A stretch of 34,487 nucleotides of DNA from an uncultured Roseibacillus sp. (GTDB lineage: Bacteria > Verrucomicrobiota > Verrucomicrobiia > Verrucomicrobiales > Akkermansiaceae), in assembly GCA_937949965.1 (NCBI GenBank), contig CALFBF010000071.1, positions 1 to 34,487 of the forward strand. Reading direction: 5' to 3'. How positions within the stretch are numbered: position 1 is the stretch's first letter; each line of letters begins with the position of its first letter. The translations under genes and the position numbers were made by a program. The notes beneath the pieces were generated by a model. It worked only from the letters and a program-made list of their open reading frames with translations. It had not been told where the DNA came from and did no database searches. Shown in pieces: positions 1-7,605 of this stretch.

Positions 1-2
1 TC

Positions 3-500
3 ACCTCGGTCACTATACCGCCCTCGGGCGCACGGAGGCACGATGTCAAGGGCAAGCTCCTCCACGACGGCACGCGAGCCTATCAGCGGGGTAGTAAGAA
101 CCGCCTCCTCAAAGTCTCTCGCCAAGATCTCTGTGGCAGAGCAGGCCGAGACAGCTACCGCTACGACGCCTTCGGCAACATCTTAGTAACGCAAGGCGAA
201 AAAGCCATAGAGAATGAATACCGCTTTAGCACCAAACCATTGAATGAAGTAAATGGCCTCTACTACTACAGCTACCGTTACTATGATCCAGTGACAAGCC
301 GCTGGCCAAGTAGAGACCCCTTGGAAGAAGAAATGTTGGATTGGGGTGAAGAACAAGGTTTTGCCGATAAGATTGGAAGTTACTCTGTAAAAGGGGCTAG
401 AGGAGCTACGCCTTATGAACAGTTGCCGGGTGATACTGTTGAGATGGCAAAGGATTTTGCGGGAGATATCGAGAAAGCTTGCTCAGGAGAAGAATGGTAG
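3..500 (+). CDS. RHS/YD-repeat protein, C-terminal fragment (5' end outside window)
   Basis: Frame 3 is open from the window edge. Translation contains SYRYDAFGNIL...ENEYRFSTKPLNEVNGLYYYSYRYYDPVTSRWPSRDPLEEE, the RHS-repeat-associated core signature, followed by a ~57-aa unique tail. Confidence 0.85.
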   Translation, partial: TSVTIPPSGARRHDVKGKLLHDGTRAYQRGSKNRLLKVSRQDLCGRAGRDSYRYDAFGNILVTQGEKAIENEYRFSTKPLNEVNGLYYYSYRYYDPVTSRWPSRDPLEEEMLDWGEEQGFADKIGSYSVKGARGATPYEQLPGDTVEMAKDFAGDIEKACSGEEW

Positions 501-936
501 TTGCTGCGATGAAGAAGTGTTTTATGTTTTTGTGTTTTTGTGTTTTTGTGTCTTCCTTGAGATTCAAGTTGAGGGAGGTGTCAGGGTATACCCAACAGTA
601 AATGATAAACTAAGTGAAGGTTTTATCAATGTTTTAGCAATGGTGTGTTTTTCTGAACAAGTTAAAATTGATGAAGAATTAAGAAGCCACTATGAAGAGG
701 ATCTTCTTTTTTCATGTTTTGGTTATTGGTTAAGTAGTAGGAATGACTTAATTCCTAAGAACGATAGAACTGAAAAACGTATCAAAATAATATTGAAAAA
801 GTTTTCGGTAAAGAGTTGGGAGTCTCTGATGTCGTTACACGAGCAAGGAGGCAAGATTGTTTACTTATGGTGGTACGATTATAATCAATGGGAAAAAGAC
901 GCAAAAAATTTTCGGGTTTATTATGAGAAAAAGTAG
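415..936 (+). CDS. Hypothetical protein downstream of RHS tip; N-terminal portion uncertain (alternative start ATG 509 is in another frame)
   Basis: Open frame with non-random composition after ~560 (VYPTVNDKLSEGF...). It overlaps the 3' end of the RHS frame, so the annotated start is doubtful. Confidence 0.5.
   Translation: MNSCRVILLRWQRILREISRKLAQEKNGSCCDEEVFYVFVFLCFCVFLEIQVEGGVRVYPTVNDKLSEGFINVLAMVCFSEQVKIDEELRSHYEEDLLFSCFGYWLSSRNDLIPKNDRTEKRIKIILKKFSVKSWESLMSLHEQGGKIVYLWWYDYNQWEKDAKNFRVYYEKK
525..551 (+). repeat. Short tandem repeat, 8-nt unit TGTTTTTG x ~3.4
   Basis: Direct reading: tgtttttg tgtttttg tgtttttg tgt. Confidence 0.9.
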
Positions 937-1097
937 CCCGCAGCCACATTCAAAAATGCCGAGGGAAGGCAAAGGCGTCTGTTCGGAAAGGCAGACGGGG
1001 TCAGCAATTGTCTGATCAAGCGTGCATATTGCAGGCGCTCACGCCGATGAAGAGGCCCATGCTGATAGCGGAGAATTTAGAATGCATCGTCCTAAAA

Positions 1098-1607
1098 ATG
1101 AAATTTTTGAGAGAAGTTTTGCTTTTACTGATTTGCTCATGCTCCTGTAGCAAAGCAGTTGAGATTAAGATGGCTGTGTTGGTGAACGAACATAGTAAAA
1201 GCGAAATTTTTTTAGGTTATAAGAAAAATAAATTGGTAATGTGGGCATCTCAAAAGCCTTGGTCTTTGGGCGGCGATTCGCTTGTATCTAAGTCTAAATT
1301 TGTAAGTTTTAAATTGAGCGAAGCAACTATAATGCTATTGGAAACATTAAGTGAAACGGTAAATTGCCTGTTGTCTGACGATGAGAATTTTAGTTTTACA
1401 CCTTTAGGTGCTGATATTCCTGTTTTTTCTTTTTCTGAAGAGGGTGAAGAGATTAGGAGGTTTATAAGACCAACAAATTTGGATTCAAAAAATGTAATTG
1501 TTACTAGTTTTTATCGATGGCACAATGATATTGTGTTTGGAGTTTTTCAGTATGAAGAATTTGTATCCGATTTAGCGAAGCTGGCTTGGTTAGGCAATCA
1601 AGATTAA
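1098..1607 (+). CDS. Putative lipoprotein / secreted hypothetical protein (RHS-associated cassette)
   Basis: Within ORF 1008-1607. An internal ATG gives MKFLREVLLLLICSCSCSKAVEI, a lipoprotein-like signal. Confidence 0.55.
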   Translation: MKFLREVLLLLICSCSCSKAVEIKMAVLVNEHSKSEIFLGYKKNKLVMWASQKPWSLGGDSLVSKSKFVSFKLSEATIMLLETLSETVNCLLSDDENFSFTPLGADIPVFSFSEEGEEIRRFIRPTNLDSKNVIVTSFYRWHNDIVFGVFQYEEFVSDLAKLAWLGNQD

Positions 1608-1796
1608 ACAGTAGGACACGCCTGAATGGCGTTAAGTTAAGTCACGTTTCGTTGATTTTCAACGCGTTCATCGGTGTCCAAGAATAGGCTGAAATTGCAC
1701 GGTTTCCATTCGGTTTAATTGCTCTAGTTCGCTTTCTTAGAAGTCTATTGAAGTGCGCGAGAATTCTGGACCGCGAGCAAACCAAATCAGAAACTA

Positions 1797-2113
1797 TGCA
1801 AGTGAAGTCCAAGAAGAAGTATGCGCAGGAATTTAAGGATCAAGTTGTCGCCCTATTAGACCTCGGAAAGTCTCCCGGAGAAGTGGCTCAAGACATGGAG
1901 ATCAGCAAGGATCTCGTTTACTTCTGGAGAAGAAAAGCCGCGCAACTCCCGCAGAGAGGGAGTGAAGGTGCGGGAGCCGTAGGCGACCAAGCCGTAACGG
2001 ACGAACTGCGGGAGCTGCGCGGGCGGCTGGCCGACCTCCAGCTCGAAAACGATATTTTAAAAAAAGCCGCGGTGATTTTAGGCACCAAACCCCAGTCCAA
2101 ATCAGGCAGATGA
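1797..2113 (+). CDS. IS3-family transposase OrfA (HTH + leucine-zipper-like C-terminus)
   Basis: MQVKSKKKYAQEFKDQVVALLDLGKSPGEVAQDMEISKDLVYFWRRKA...ELRGRLADLQLENDILKKAAVIL is typical OrfA. ORF track start is 1748; the likely start is ATG 1797. Confidence 0.85.
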
Positions 2114-2951
2114 TCCAGTCCCTTAAAAAACGCACCGGGGCCAGTATCCGTAAAATTTGCACCGTGTTGGAATATCCCTGTAGCTCCTATCATGCGGCCG
2201 CAAAGCCCACTCCTACCAAAGTGAAGGACGACCTCATGGCAGAACAGATTGAGCTCATTTTCCGCCAGCATCGTCGTCGTTATGGCTACCGCAGAATCCT
2301 TGGTGAGCTTTATGATCTCGGCATCGTTTGCGGTGCGGCACGAGTGCGTCGACTCATGAAAGAACGGAGTCTGCACGCGATCCAGCCCAAGAACTTTGTC
2401 CCCAAAACCAGCGATGGTAGAGCGGATCAACCTTCGCTGAATCTTCTCTCAGAACAGGCCCTTCCAGACGGTCCGAATCAAGTTTTGGCTGGAGACATCA
2501 CCTTCATTCCCACCTCCAAAGGATGGCGCTATCTTGCCGTTGTGATTGATCTCTATTCCCGTAAGGCCGTGGGCTGAAGTCTGGCCAATCACATGCGTGC
2601 AAAGCTTGTCTGTGAGGCCTTTGAACAAGCCGTGGGGTCGCGCCGAAATGGATCTTTCACAGTGACCGAGGCAGTCAATATGGCAGCAAGAAATTCCGGG
2701 CGCTGCTTGAGAAAACCAAAGCACAGCAAAGTATGTCAGCGAGGGCCAATCCTTACGATAATGCCTGGACCGAGTCCTTCATCGGAACTTTAAAAAATGA
2801 ACTCCTCCAAGAAGGGGAATTCATCGATGAATCAGACGCGCGAACCGAACTCTTTGCTTACATTGAGAGCTATTACAACACCCAACGTAAACACTCCTCG
2901 ATCGGCTATAAAACCCCGGTCCAATTCGAATCCCAGTTCTACCAAAACTAA
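2110..2951 (+). pseudogene. IS3-family transposase OrfB (rve integrase core), disrupted
   Basis: 2110-2577 encodes HTH_21 plus the start of rve (LAGDITFIPTSKGWRYLAVVIDLYSRKAVG) and ends in TGA where the family normally has Trp. Coding resumes in the same frame, then shifts near 2636-2655 into FHSDRGSQYGSKKFRALLEKTKAQQSMSARANPYDNAWTESFIGTLKNEL... Confidence 0.85.
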
Positions 2952-2993
2952 CCAAATCGTGGTCCAGAAATCAGTTGCATCTTATGTTCCAAT

Positions 2994-3017
2994 AAAAAAG
3001 GCACTCGAGAGAGTGCC
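2994..3017 (-). terminator. Rho-independent terminator of rpsU
   Basis: On minus strand: GGCACTC-tctc-GAGTGCC-TTTTTT. Confidence 0.85.
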
Positions 3018-3047
3018 TTCGTATGAGAGATTTTAGTTTGAGAAGAA

Positions 3048-3305
3048 TTAATCTTCAGTAGTTTCGCTGTCTTTCTCAGCAGCAGACTTGTTATTATACT
3101 GCCAGCGCACTTTATTACGCTTAGAAGCAGTCCGCAATTTCCGCTGGAAACGTTGGGTCGGAGTTTCGAAAGCACGGCGACGACGCATTTCCTCAAGGAT
3201 ACCTTCGCTATCCAGTTTAGTTTTGAGTCGCTTGAGAGCTCGATCGACGGGCTCTCCTTTTTTCATCTCGACTCCGCGGAAATTATCGTTTGCCATAGTT
3301 GCCAT
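3048..3305 (-). CDS. rpsU: 30S ribosomal protein S21
   Basis: NDNFRGVEMKKGEPVDRALKRLKTKLDSEGILEEMRRRRAFETPTQRFQRKLRTASKRNKVRW matches the bS21 pattern. Confidence 0.92.
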   Translation of the reverse strand: MATMANDNFRGVEMKKGEPVDRALKRLKTKLDSEGILEEMRRRRAFETPTQRFQRKLRTASKRNKVRWQYNNKSAAEKDSETTED

Positions 3306-3428
3306 CAGTTTTTCTTAAGGGCGCGGAGGCTAGTGAGGGAGAAACAAACCGTCAAGCGGCGATTTTGTGCTTTTTCTGTCTTCTTTTCCCAAAAGTAGCC
3401 GCAAAAGGCTTCTTTTCACTTTTTTCGG

Positions 3429-4511
3429 TCAGGAGATGGGCTTTGCTTGCAGTGCTGGGTGCCCAAGTTCTTGCGCAAGTCGGTTGAAGCCATTGACTTC
3501 TTCTTGTGTGAAGAGAAGGGCGTCTACTTGATCCGATTGATGGCGGAACTGAGCTTCCATTTGTCCTGGGATATTCGATTCGGGATTTCCGCGTAGAATG
3601 TCGGCGAGGACGTGCTTCAGGTTATCGAGCTGATTGCGTTCCATTCCGAAGTTATTTGAGGAAAGGGCCTCCGGGTGAATGACTTGGAAGTAAAAAGTAG
3701 CGGTGTTCTTTTCCCGCGGATCTTCGGTTAAGCGACCTCTTAGTGAAGGAAGAGAGCCCCCGATAAAGGCGGCAAGAACTTCGTTAATCAACGAAAGGCC
3801 ATAGCCCTTGTGAGTGCCGAAAGGTAAGAGGGCATGGACTGCATTAGGATCAGTGGTCACCTGCCCGTTGTTGTCGATAGCAGACTCTGGTGGGAGTTCT
3901 TTTCCTGCATTGCGTGCGCTTTCGACACGGTACATGTCGATATTGGAGGTGATCCAATCAACGAGGAGAGGAAAGCCTAAAGCGGGAGAGGTTGGGAAGG
4001 CCCACGAGTGCGGATTGGTCCCTAGTGTTGGACGATTTCCACCCAGAGGAGCGACCTCGGCCAAGGGTGAGGTGGCATGGGTGTAGGCGATGAAACCACG
4101 TTCTGCTGCAGCCATTACATAGCCAGCACCCCAGAGATAAGGGGAAGCGTTATCGACTGAAATTTGGGCAATCCCGTGTTGATCGGCCAGTTCAATCGCC
4201 CGATCAATTGCACGATAGGCGACTGCGGGGCCGAATTTCTTGTTGGCATTCCAAGTTTCGGACGCGGCGAAACGGGAAGAAACAACTTCAACCTCTGCTC
4301 CTGGGACGCAACCGCCCGTTTTGGACCCAAAGTAATGATCGTTGTAAAGGGCTCGAAGGGCGATATGTGGCCGAACACCGTGCCGGGCCGCTTCGGCACA
4401 AAGGTAGGTTCCTGGTGCGACCTCGTCAGCTTTGAAGCCACGCTTCAGGAAGGCATTCGCGACTAAGGCATCATGATCCTTGCGGGGAACTGCGAGAAAG
4501 TCAGACATCAT
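3429..4511 (-). CDS. Malate/L-lactate dehydrogenase family (Ldh_2) oxidoreductase
   Basis: AYTHATSPLAEVAPLGGNRPTLGTNPHSWAFP and GTHKGYGLSLINEVLAA motifs of the YlbC/ComC-type malate/lactate DH family. Confidence 0.88.
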   Translation of the reverse strand: MMSDFLAVPRKDHDALVANAFLKRGFKADEVAPGTYLCAEAARHGVRPHIALRALYNDHYFGSKTGGCVPGAEVEVVSSRFAASETWNANKKFGPAVAYRAIDRAIELADQHGIAQISVDNASPYLWGAGYVMAAAERGFIAYTHATSPLAEVAPLGGNRPTLGTNPHSWAFPTSPALGFPLLVDWITSNIDMYRVESARNAGKELPPESAIDNNGQVTTDPNAVHALLPFGTHKGYGLSLINEVLAAFIGGSLPSLRGRLTEDPREKNTATFYFQVIHPEALSSNNFGMERNQLDNLKHVLADILRGNPESNIPGQMEAQFRHQSDQVDALLFTQEEVNGFNRLAQELGHPALQAKPIS

Positions 4512-4568
4512 TATTAGTGCTTAGCTAAAACCCTAGAGACTAGGAACGGAAGTGCGATCTCTGGCAAA

Positions 4569-5270
4569 GTGACAATTATCCGTGTCAGGAAAAGTAGTCG
4601 CCATCATGAGGGCTTCATGTCGGTTCAATCTCATCTCAGGGTTGACGATCAGCCTGCTTGGGTTATGGAGAGCGACGTGAACGAAGAATTGGAAGAAGTT
4701 GTCACCGAGGAGAACACTGTCCCTCTCGAGGAGGAGGCATCGCAAAACGCGTCTGATGCGTCTGCAGGGGAGAGTGCCAAAGAGGTCGATCCCATGGTTG
4801 CTCTGGAAGCCGAAGTGCAGAAATACAAAGACGAGTCCCTCCGTCGTGCGGCTGAGATGGATAATTATCGTAAGCGGATGGCGAAAGAGTTGGAGCAAAG
4901 TCGCAAGTTTTCGAACCAAGGTCTCTTGATGGAGCTTCTTCCTGTTCTTGATAACTTCGGCATGGGAATGCAAATGGCTGAGAAGGAGCAGGGCTCGATG
5001 CTCTATCAAGGTATGGCCATGGTGCAGGGGCAGTTGAGCGAATTTTTTGCCAGCCAAGGGGTGAAGGCTATCGAGCTCGATGCGGGCGCAGACTTTGACC
5101 CCAATTTCCACGAAGCAGTCAGCCAGGAGGAAACGACTGAGGTGGCGGAAGGCAAGGTGCTTCGTGTTGTTCGTAAAGGTTACTTTGTCGGGGACCGTCT
5201 CTTGCGTCCCGCTAATGTGATTGTCGCGAAGCTTCCTGAGAACGAGGCCGGAGAGGAGGAGGCGAAGTAA
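4569..5270 (+). CDS. grpE: Nucleotide exchange factor GrpE
   Basis: RRAAEMDNYRKRMAKELEQ...LLPVLDNFGMGM...FDPNFHEAVSQEET...GYFVGDRLLRPANVIVAK. The true start is probably an internal ATG (e.g. MESDVNEE). Confidence 0.93.
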   Translation: MTIIRVRKSSRHHEGFMSVQSHLRVDDQPAWVMESDVNEELEEVVTEENTVPLEEEASQNASDASAGESAKEVDPMVALEAEVQKYKDESLRRAAEMDNYRKRMAKELEQSRKFSNQGLLMELLPVLDNFGMGMQMAEKEQGSMLYQGMAMVQGQLSEFFASQGVKAIELDAGADFDPNFHEAVSQEETTEVAEGKVLRVVRKGYFVGDRLLRPANVIVAKLPENEAGEEEAK

Positions 5271-6437
5271 ATGGCTGAGCGCGATTACTACGAAGTCCTC
5301 GGAGTTTCCAAAGGGGCGTCGGCGGCGGAGATTAAGAAATCTTACCGCAAGATGGCGATGAAGTTTCATCCCGATCAAAATCCGGATGATCCTCAGGCCG
5401 AAGAAAAGTTTAAAGAACTTGGCGAAGCTTATCAGGTCCTCAGTGATGAGGATAAGAAGGCGGCCTACGATCGCTACGGACATGCGGCCTTCAAGCAAGG
5501 TGGCATGGGCGGCGGCGGTGGCGGCTTCGGAGGAGGTGGTGGCTTTGGTGACCCGATGGATATCTTTTCCCAAGTCTTTGGTGGTGCTTTCGGCGGTGGA
5601 GGAGGTGGTTTTGAAGACATTTTTGGAGGCGGTGGTGGCCGTCGTCGCGATCCTTCGGGTAAGCAACGGGGCAGTGACCTTCGTTACGATCTCGAGATTA
5701 CTTTGGAAGAAGCTGCGCGTGGTTCTGAAAAGGAATTGGAAATCGAGCGCTCGATGCCTTGTTCGACTTGTAAGTCGAGCGGTTCACGAGGGGGCGGGAC
5801 CAAGGCTTGCACCACGTGTGGTGGCCGCGGAGCGGTGACTCGGCAGGCTGGTATCTTTGTGCAGCAAACCACTTGTCCAGAGTGCCGAGGCGCAGGGCAG
5901 ACTATCTCTGATCCTTGTAACGATTGTCATGGTGATGGCCGTGTGGAGCAGGAAGACCGGATCAAGATTAAGATTCCGCCCGGGGTAGATGATGGCATCC
6001 GTCTTCGTTCTTCTGGTAATGGGGATGCCGGGATGCGTGGGGGACCTTCGGGGGACCTCTATGTCTTTTTGCATGTCCGGGCTCACGATGTTTTTCAGCG
6101 CGAGGACGACGACCTTTTCTGCGAAGTGCCGGTGCCTTTTGCGGTTGCCGCGCTGGGTGGCGAGATTGATGTCCCGACCCTCGAAGGGAAGGCCTCCATC
6201 AAGGTTCCTGCCGGGACCCAAGGGGGCACCGTTTTCCGTCTCCGTGGACGGGGCATGCCAGAAGTCGGTGGCGGACGTAAGGGTGACCTCCATATCCAAG
6301 CCAGCGTCGAAGTGCCGACTAATTTGGACGCTGGTCAGAAGGAAAAGCTTCGCGAATTTGCGGAATCCATTGGTGAGAAAAACTCACCGATGCAAGAGGG
6401 CTTCCTCGAGCGGGCGAAGAAGTTTTTTGGTAAATAG
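5271..6437 (+). CDS. dnaJ: Chaperone protein DnaJ
   Basis: J domain with HPD, Gly-rich region, four CxxCxGxG-type zinc repeats and C-terminal domain; directly follows grpE. Confidence 0.97.
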   Translation: MAERDYYEVLGVSKGASAAEIKKSYRKMAMKFHPDQNPDDPQAEEKFKELGEAYQVLSDEDKKAAYDRYGHAAFKQGGMGGGGGGFGGGGGFGDPMDIFSQVFGGAFGGGGGGFEDIFGGGGGRRRDPSGKQRGSDLRYDLEITLEEAARGSEKELEIERSMPCSTCKSSGSRGGGTKACTTCGGRGAVTRQAGIFVQQTTCPECRGAGQTISDPCNDCHGDGRVEQEDRIKIKIPPGVDDGIRLRSSGNGDAGMRGGPSGDLYVFLHVRAHDVFQREDDDLFCEVPVPFAVAALGGEIDVPTLEGKASIKVPAGTQGGTVFRLRGRGMPEVGGGRKGDLHIQASVEVPTNLDAGQKEKLREFAESIGEKNSPMQEGFLERAKKFFGK

Positions 6438-6446
6438 ACTCGGGTC

Positions 6447-7175
6447 ATGGACCGCTTCTTTCTTCCTCCAGACCAGTGGACTACGACATCGCTGTCGCTC
6501 ACGGGGGAGGAGGCACATCATGCCGTGCGCGTGATGCGTAAGAAGGTTGGCGACGAGGTGGAAGTCTTCGACGGGCAAGGTCGATGGGCTCGTGGCGAAG
6601 TGGCGGAGGCTCGTAAAAGCAGTCTCGTAATCGTGGTGAAGGAGGAGGGGCAGAGTGAACCTCTTTCTCCACAACTCACCCTAGCAGTAGCTGTTCCTAA
6701 GGGTAAGACGATGGACCTAATCGTTCAAAAGGCTGTCGAGCTCGGAGTGAATCGTCTCCAGCCTCTCCAAACTACTAATAGCGTCGTAAAAGTCGATCCC
6801 AAGGAAGCAAAGGAGAAGTCTCGGAAGTGGCAGCGTGTTGCATTGGAAGCTTGCAAACAATGTGGACAAAACTTTTTGCCGCAAGTAGCTCCGATCGCGA
6901 CTTTGCGAGATTATGTGACGGCCGAGAAAGCTGAGCATCGTCTCATCGCCTCGCTAGCCCCTGGTGCTCGGAATACGAGGATGACCTTTAAAGATTTGCC
7001 AAAAGAAATGACCGATTTGGCACTCTTAGTCGGACCTGAAGGAGATTTCACTAATGAAGAAGTAGAAGAGGCTCTGAACCGACAGTTTCTTCCTGTAACT
7101 CTCGGGAAGATTGTTCTAAGAGTAGAGACTGCGTGCTTCTTTCTCGTCTCGGTAGCGAGTAGCTATTTCAGGTGA
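6447..7175 (+). CDS. rsmE: 16S rRNA (uracil1498-N3)-methyltransferase, RsmE family
   Basis: HHAVRVMRKKVGDEVEVFDGQG...VQKAVELGVNRLQPLQT...EACKQCGQNFLPQV...LLVGPEGDFTNEEVE...LRVETA. Confidence 0.93.
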   Translation: MDRFFLPPDQWTTTSLSLTGEEAHHAVRVMRKKVGDEVEVFDGQGRWARGEVAEARKSSLVIVVKEEGQSEPLSPQLTLAVAVPKGKTMDLIVQKAVELGVNRLQPLQTTNSVVKVDPKEAKEKSRKWQRVALEACKQCGQNFLPQVAPIATLRDYVTAEKAEHRLIASLAPGARNTRMTFKDLPKEMTDLALLVGPEGDFTNEEVEEALNRQFLPVTLGKIVLRVETACFFLVSVASSYFR

Positions 7176-7373
7176 CAAGAATTGTTAAGTTTTTGCTGTT
7201 CGATTATCGTCTTAGGTAATTTTTGTATTAAGGTTGTCAATGGTTGCCGAAATTTTATGAAGCCTTCTTGTTTGGTTTTTTTAAACAAATCCTTGTCGGT
7301 TTTCGTTTTTTTTGTAATCTGGCTTTGTTCTAGTTTCGGAATCATCCGTAATTTTAATTAAAGGCACCTCCGA

Positions 7374-7520
7374 TAACCTCATTCCAAGAAAATACTCCCT
7401 AATTTCCTCAACTCTTTGTTGGTTCGAAATCTGATGAACTCGTTCAGCAGACTTTCAAACCGCCTCGATTTGAGAAAGTTTGGAATCATTTTTCCGAAAA
7501 CAGGTTCGTGGAGGCACCCT
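7374..7520 (-). repeat. Intergenic 147-nt repeat, copy A (paired with 22053-22199)
   Basis: Ungapped alignment to 22053-22199 with 110/147 identical positions by manual count; exact blocks include TAACCTCATTCC and TTCCTCAACTCTTT. Confidence 0.85.
7379..7489 (-). CDS. Putative small basic protein, 36 aa (MIPNFLKSRRFESLLNEFIRFRTNKELRKLGSIFLE)
   Basis: Minus-strand ORF inside repeat copy A. Conserved against copy B with many synonymous codon differences. Confidence 0.45.
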   Translation of the reverse strand: MIPNFLKSRRFESLLNEFIRFRTNKELRKLGSIFLE

Positions 7521-7605
7521 AAAGTGATTCAATCGTTGCTTAATTAAGTTGCGTTAACACGTAAGCGGTAAATCCGAATTAATTTTAAAAGTTTAATCCA
7601 GTAAA

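Larger units (their letters stand above)
1765..2968 (+). mobile_element. IS3-family insertion sequence, degenerate
   Basis: orfA/orfB arrangement with imperfect terminal inverted repeats: left TCTGGACCGCGA, right (reverse complement) TCTGGACCACGA. Confidence 0.8.

Noticed and set aside
4533-5666. 377-aa ORF on the minus strand
   Set aside because: Shadow ORF antisense to grpE/dnaJ, low-complexity His/Leu/Arg-rich, no recognisable domain.
5784-6299. 171-aa minus ORF
   Set aside because: Antisense to dnaJ; no domain recognised.
7163-7345. 60-aa minus ORF starting MIPKLEQ, just downstream of the copy A repeat
   Set aside because: Its start (ATGATTCCGAAACT) resembles the repeat smORF start (ATGATTCCAAACT), but similarity stops there and the AT-rich lysine-rich composition fits chance intergenic ORFs.
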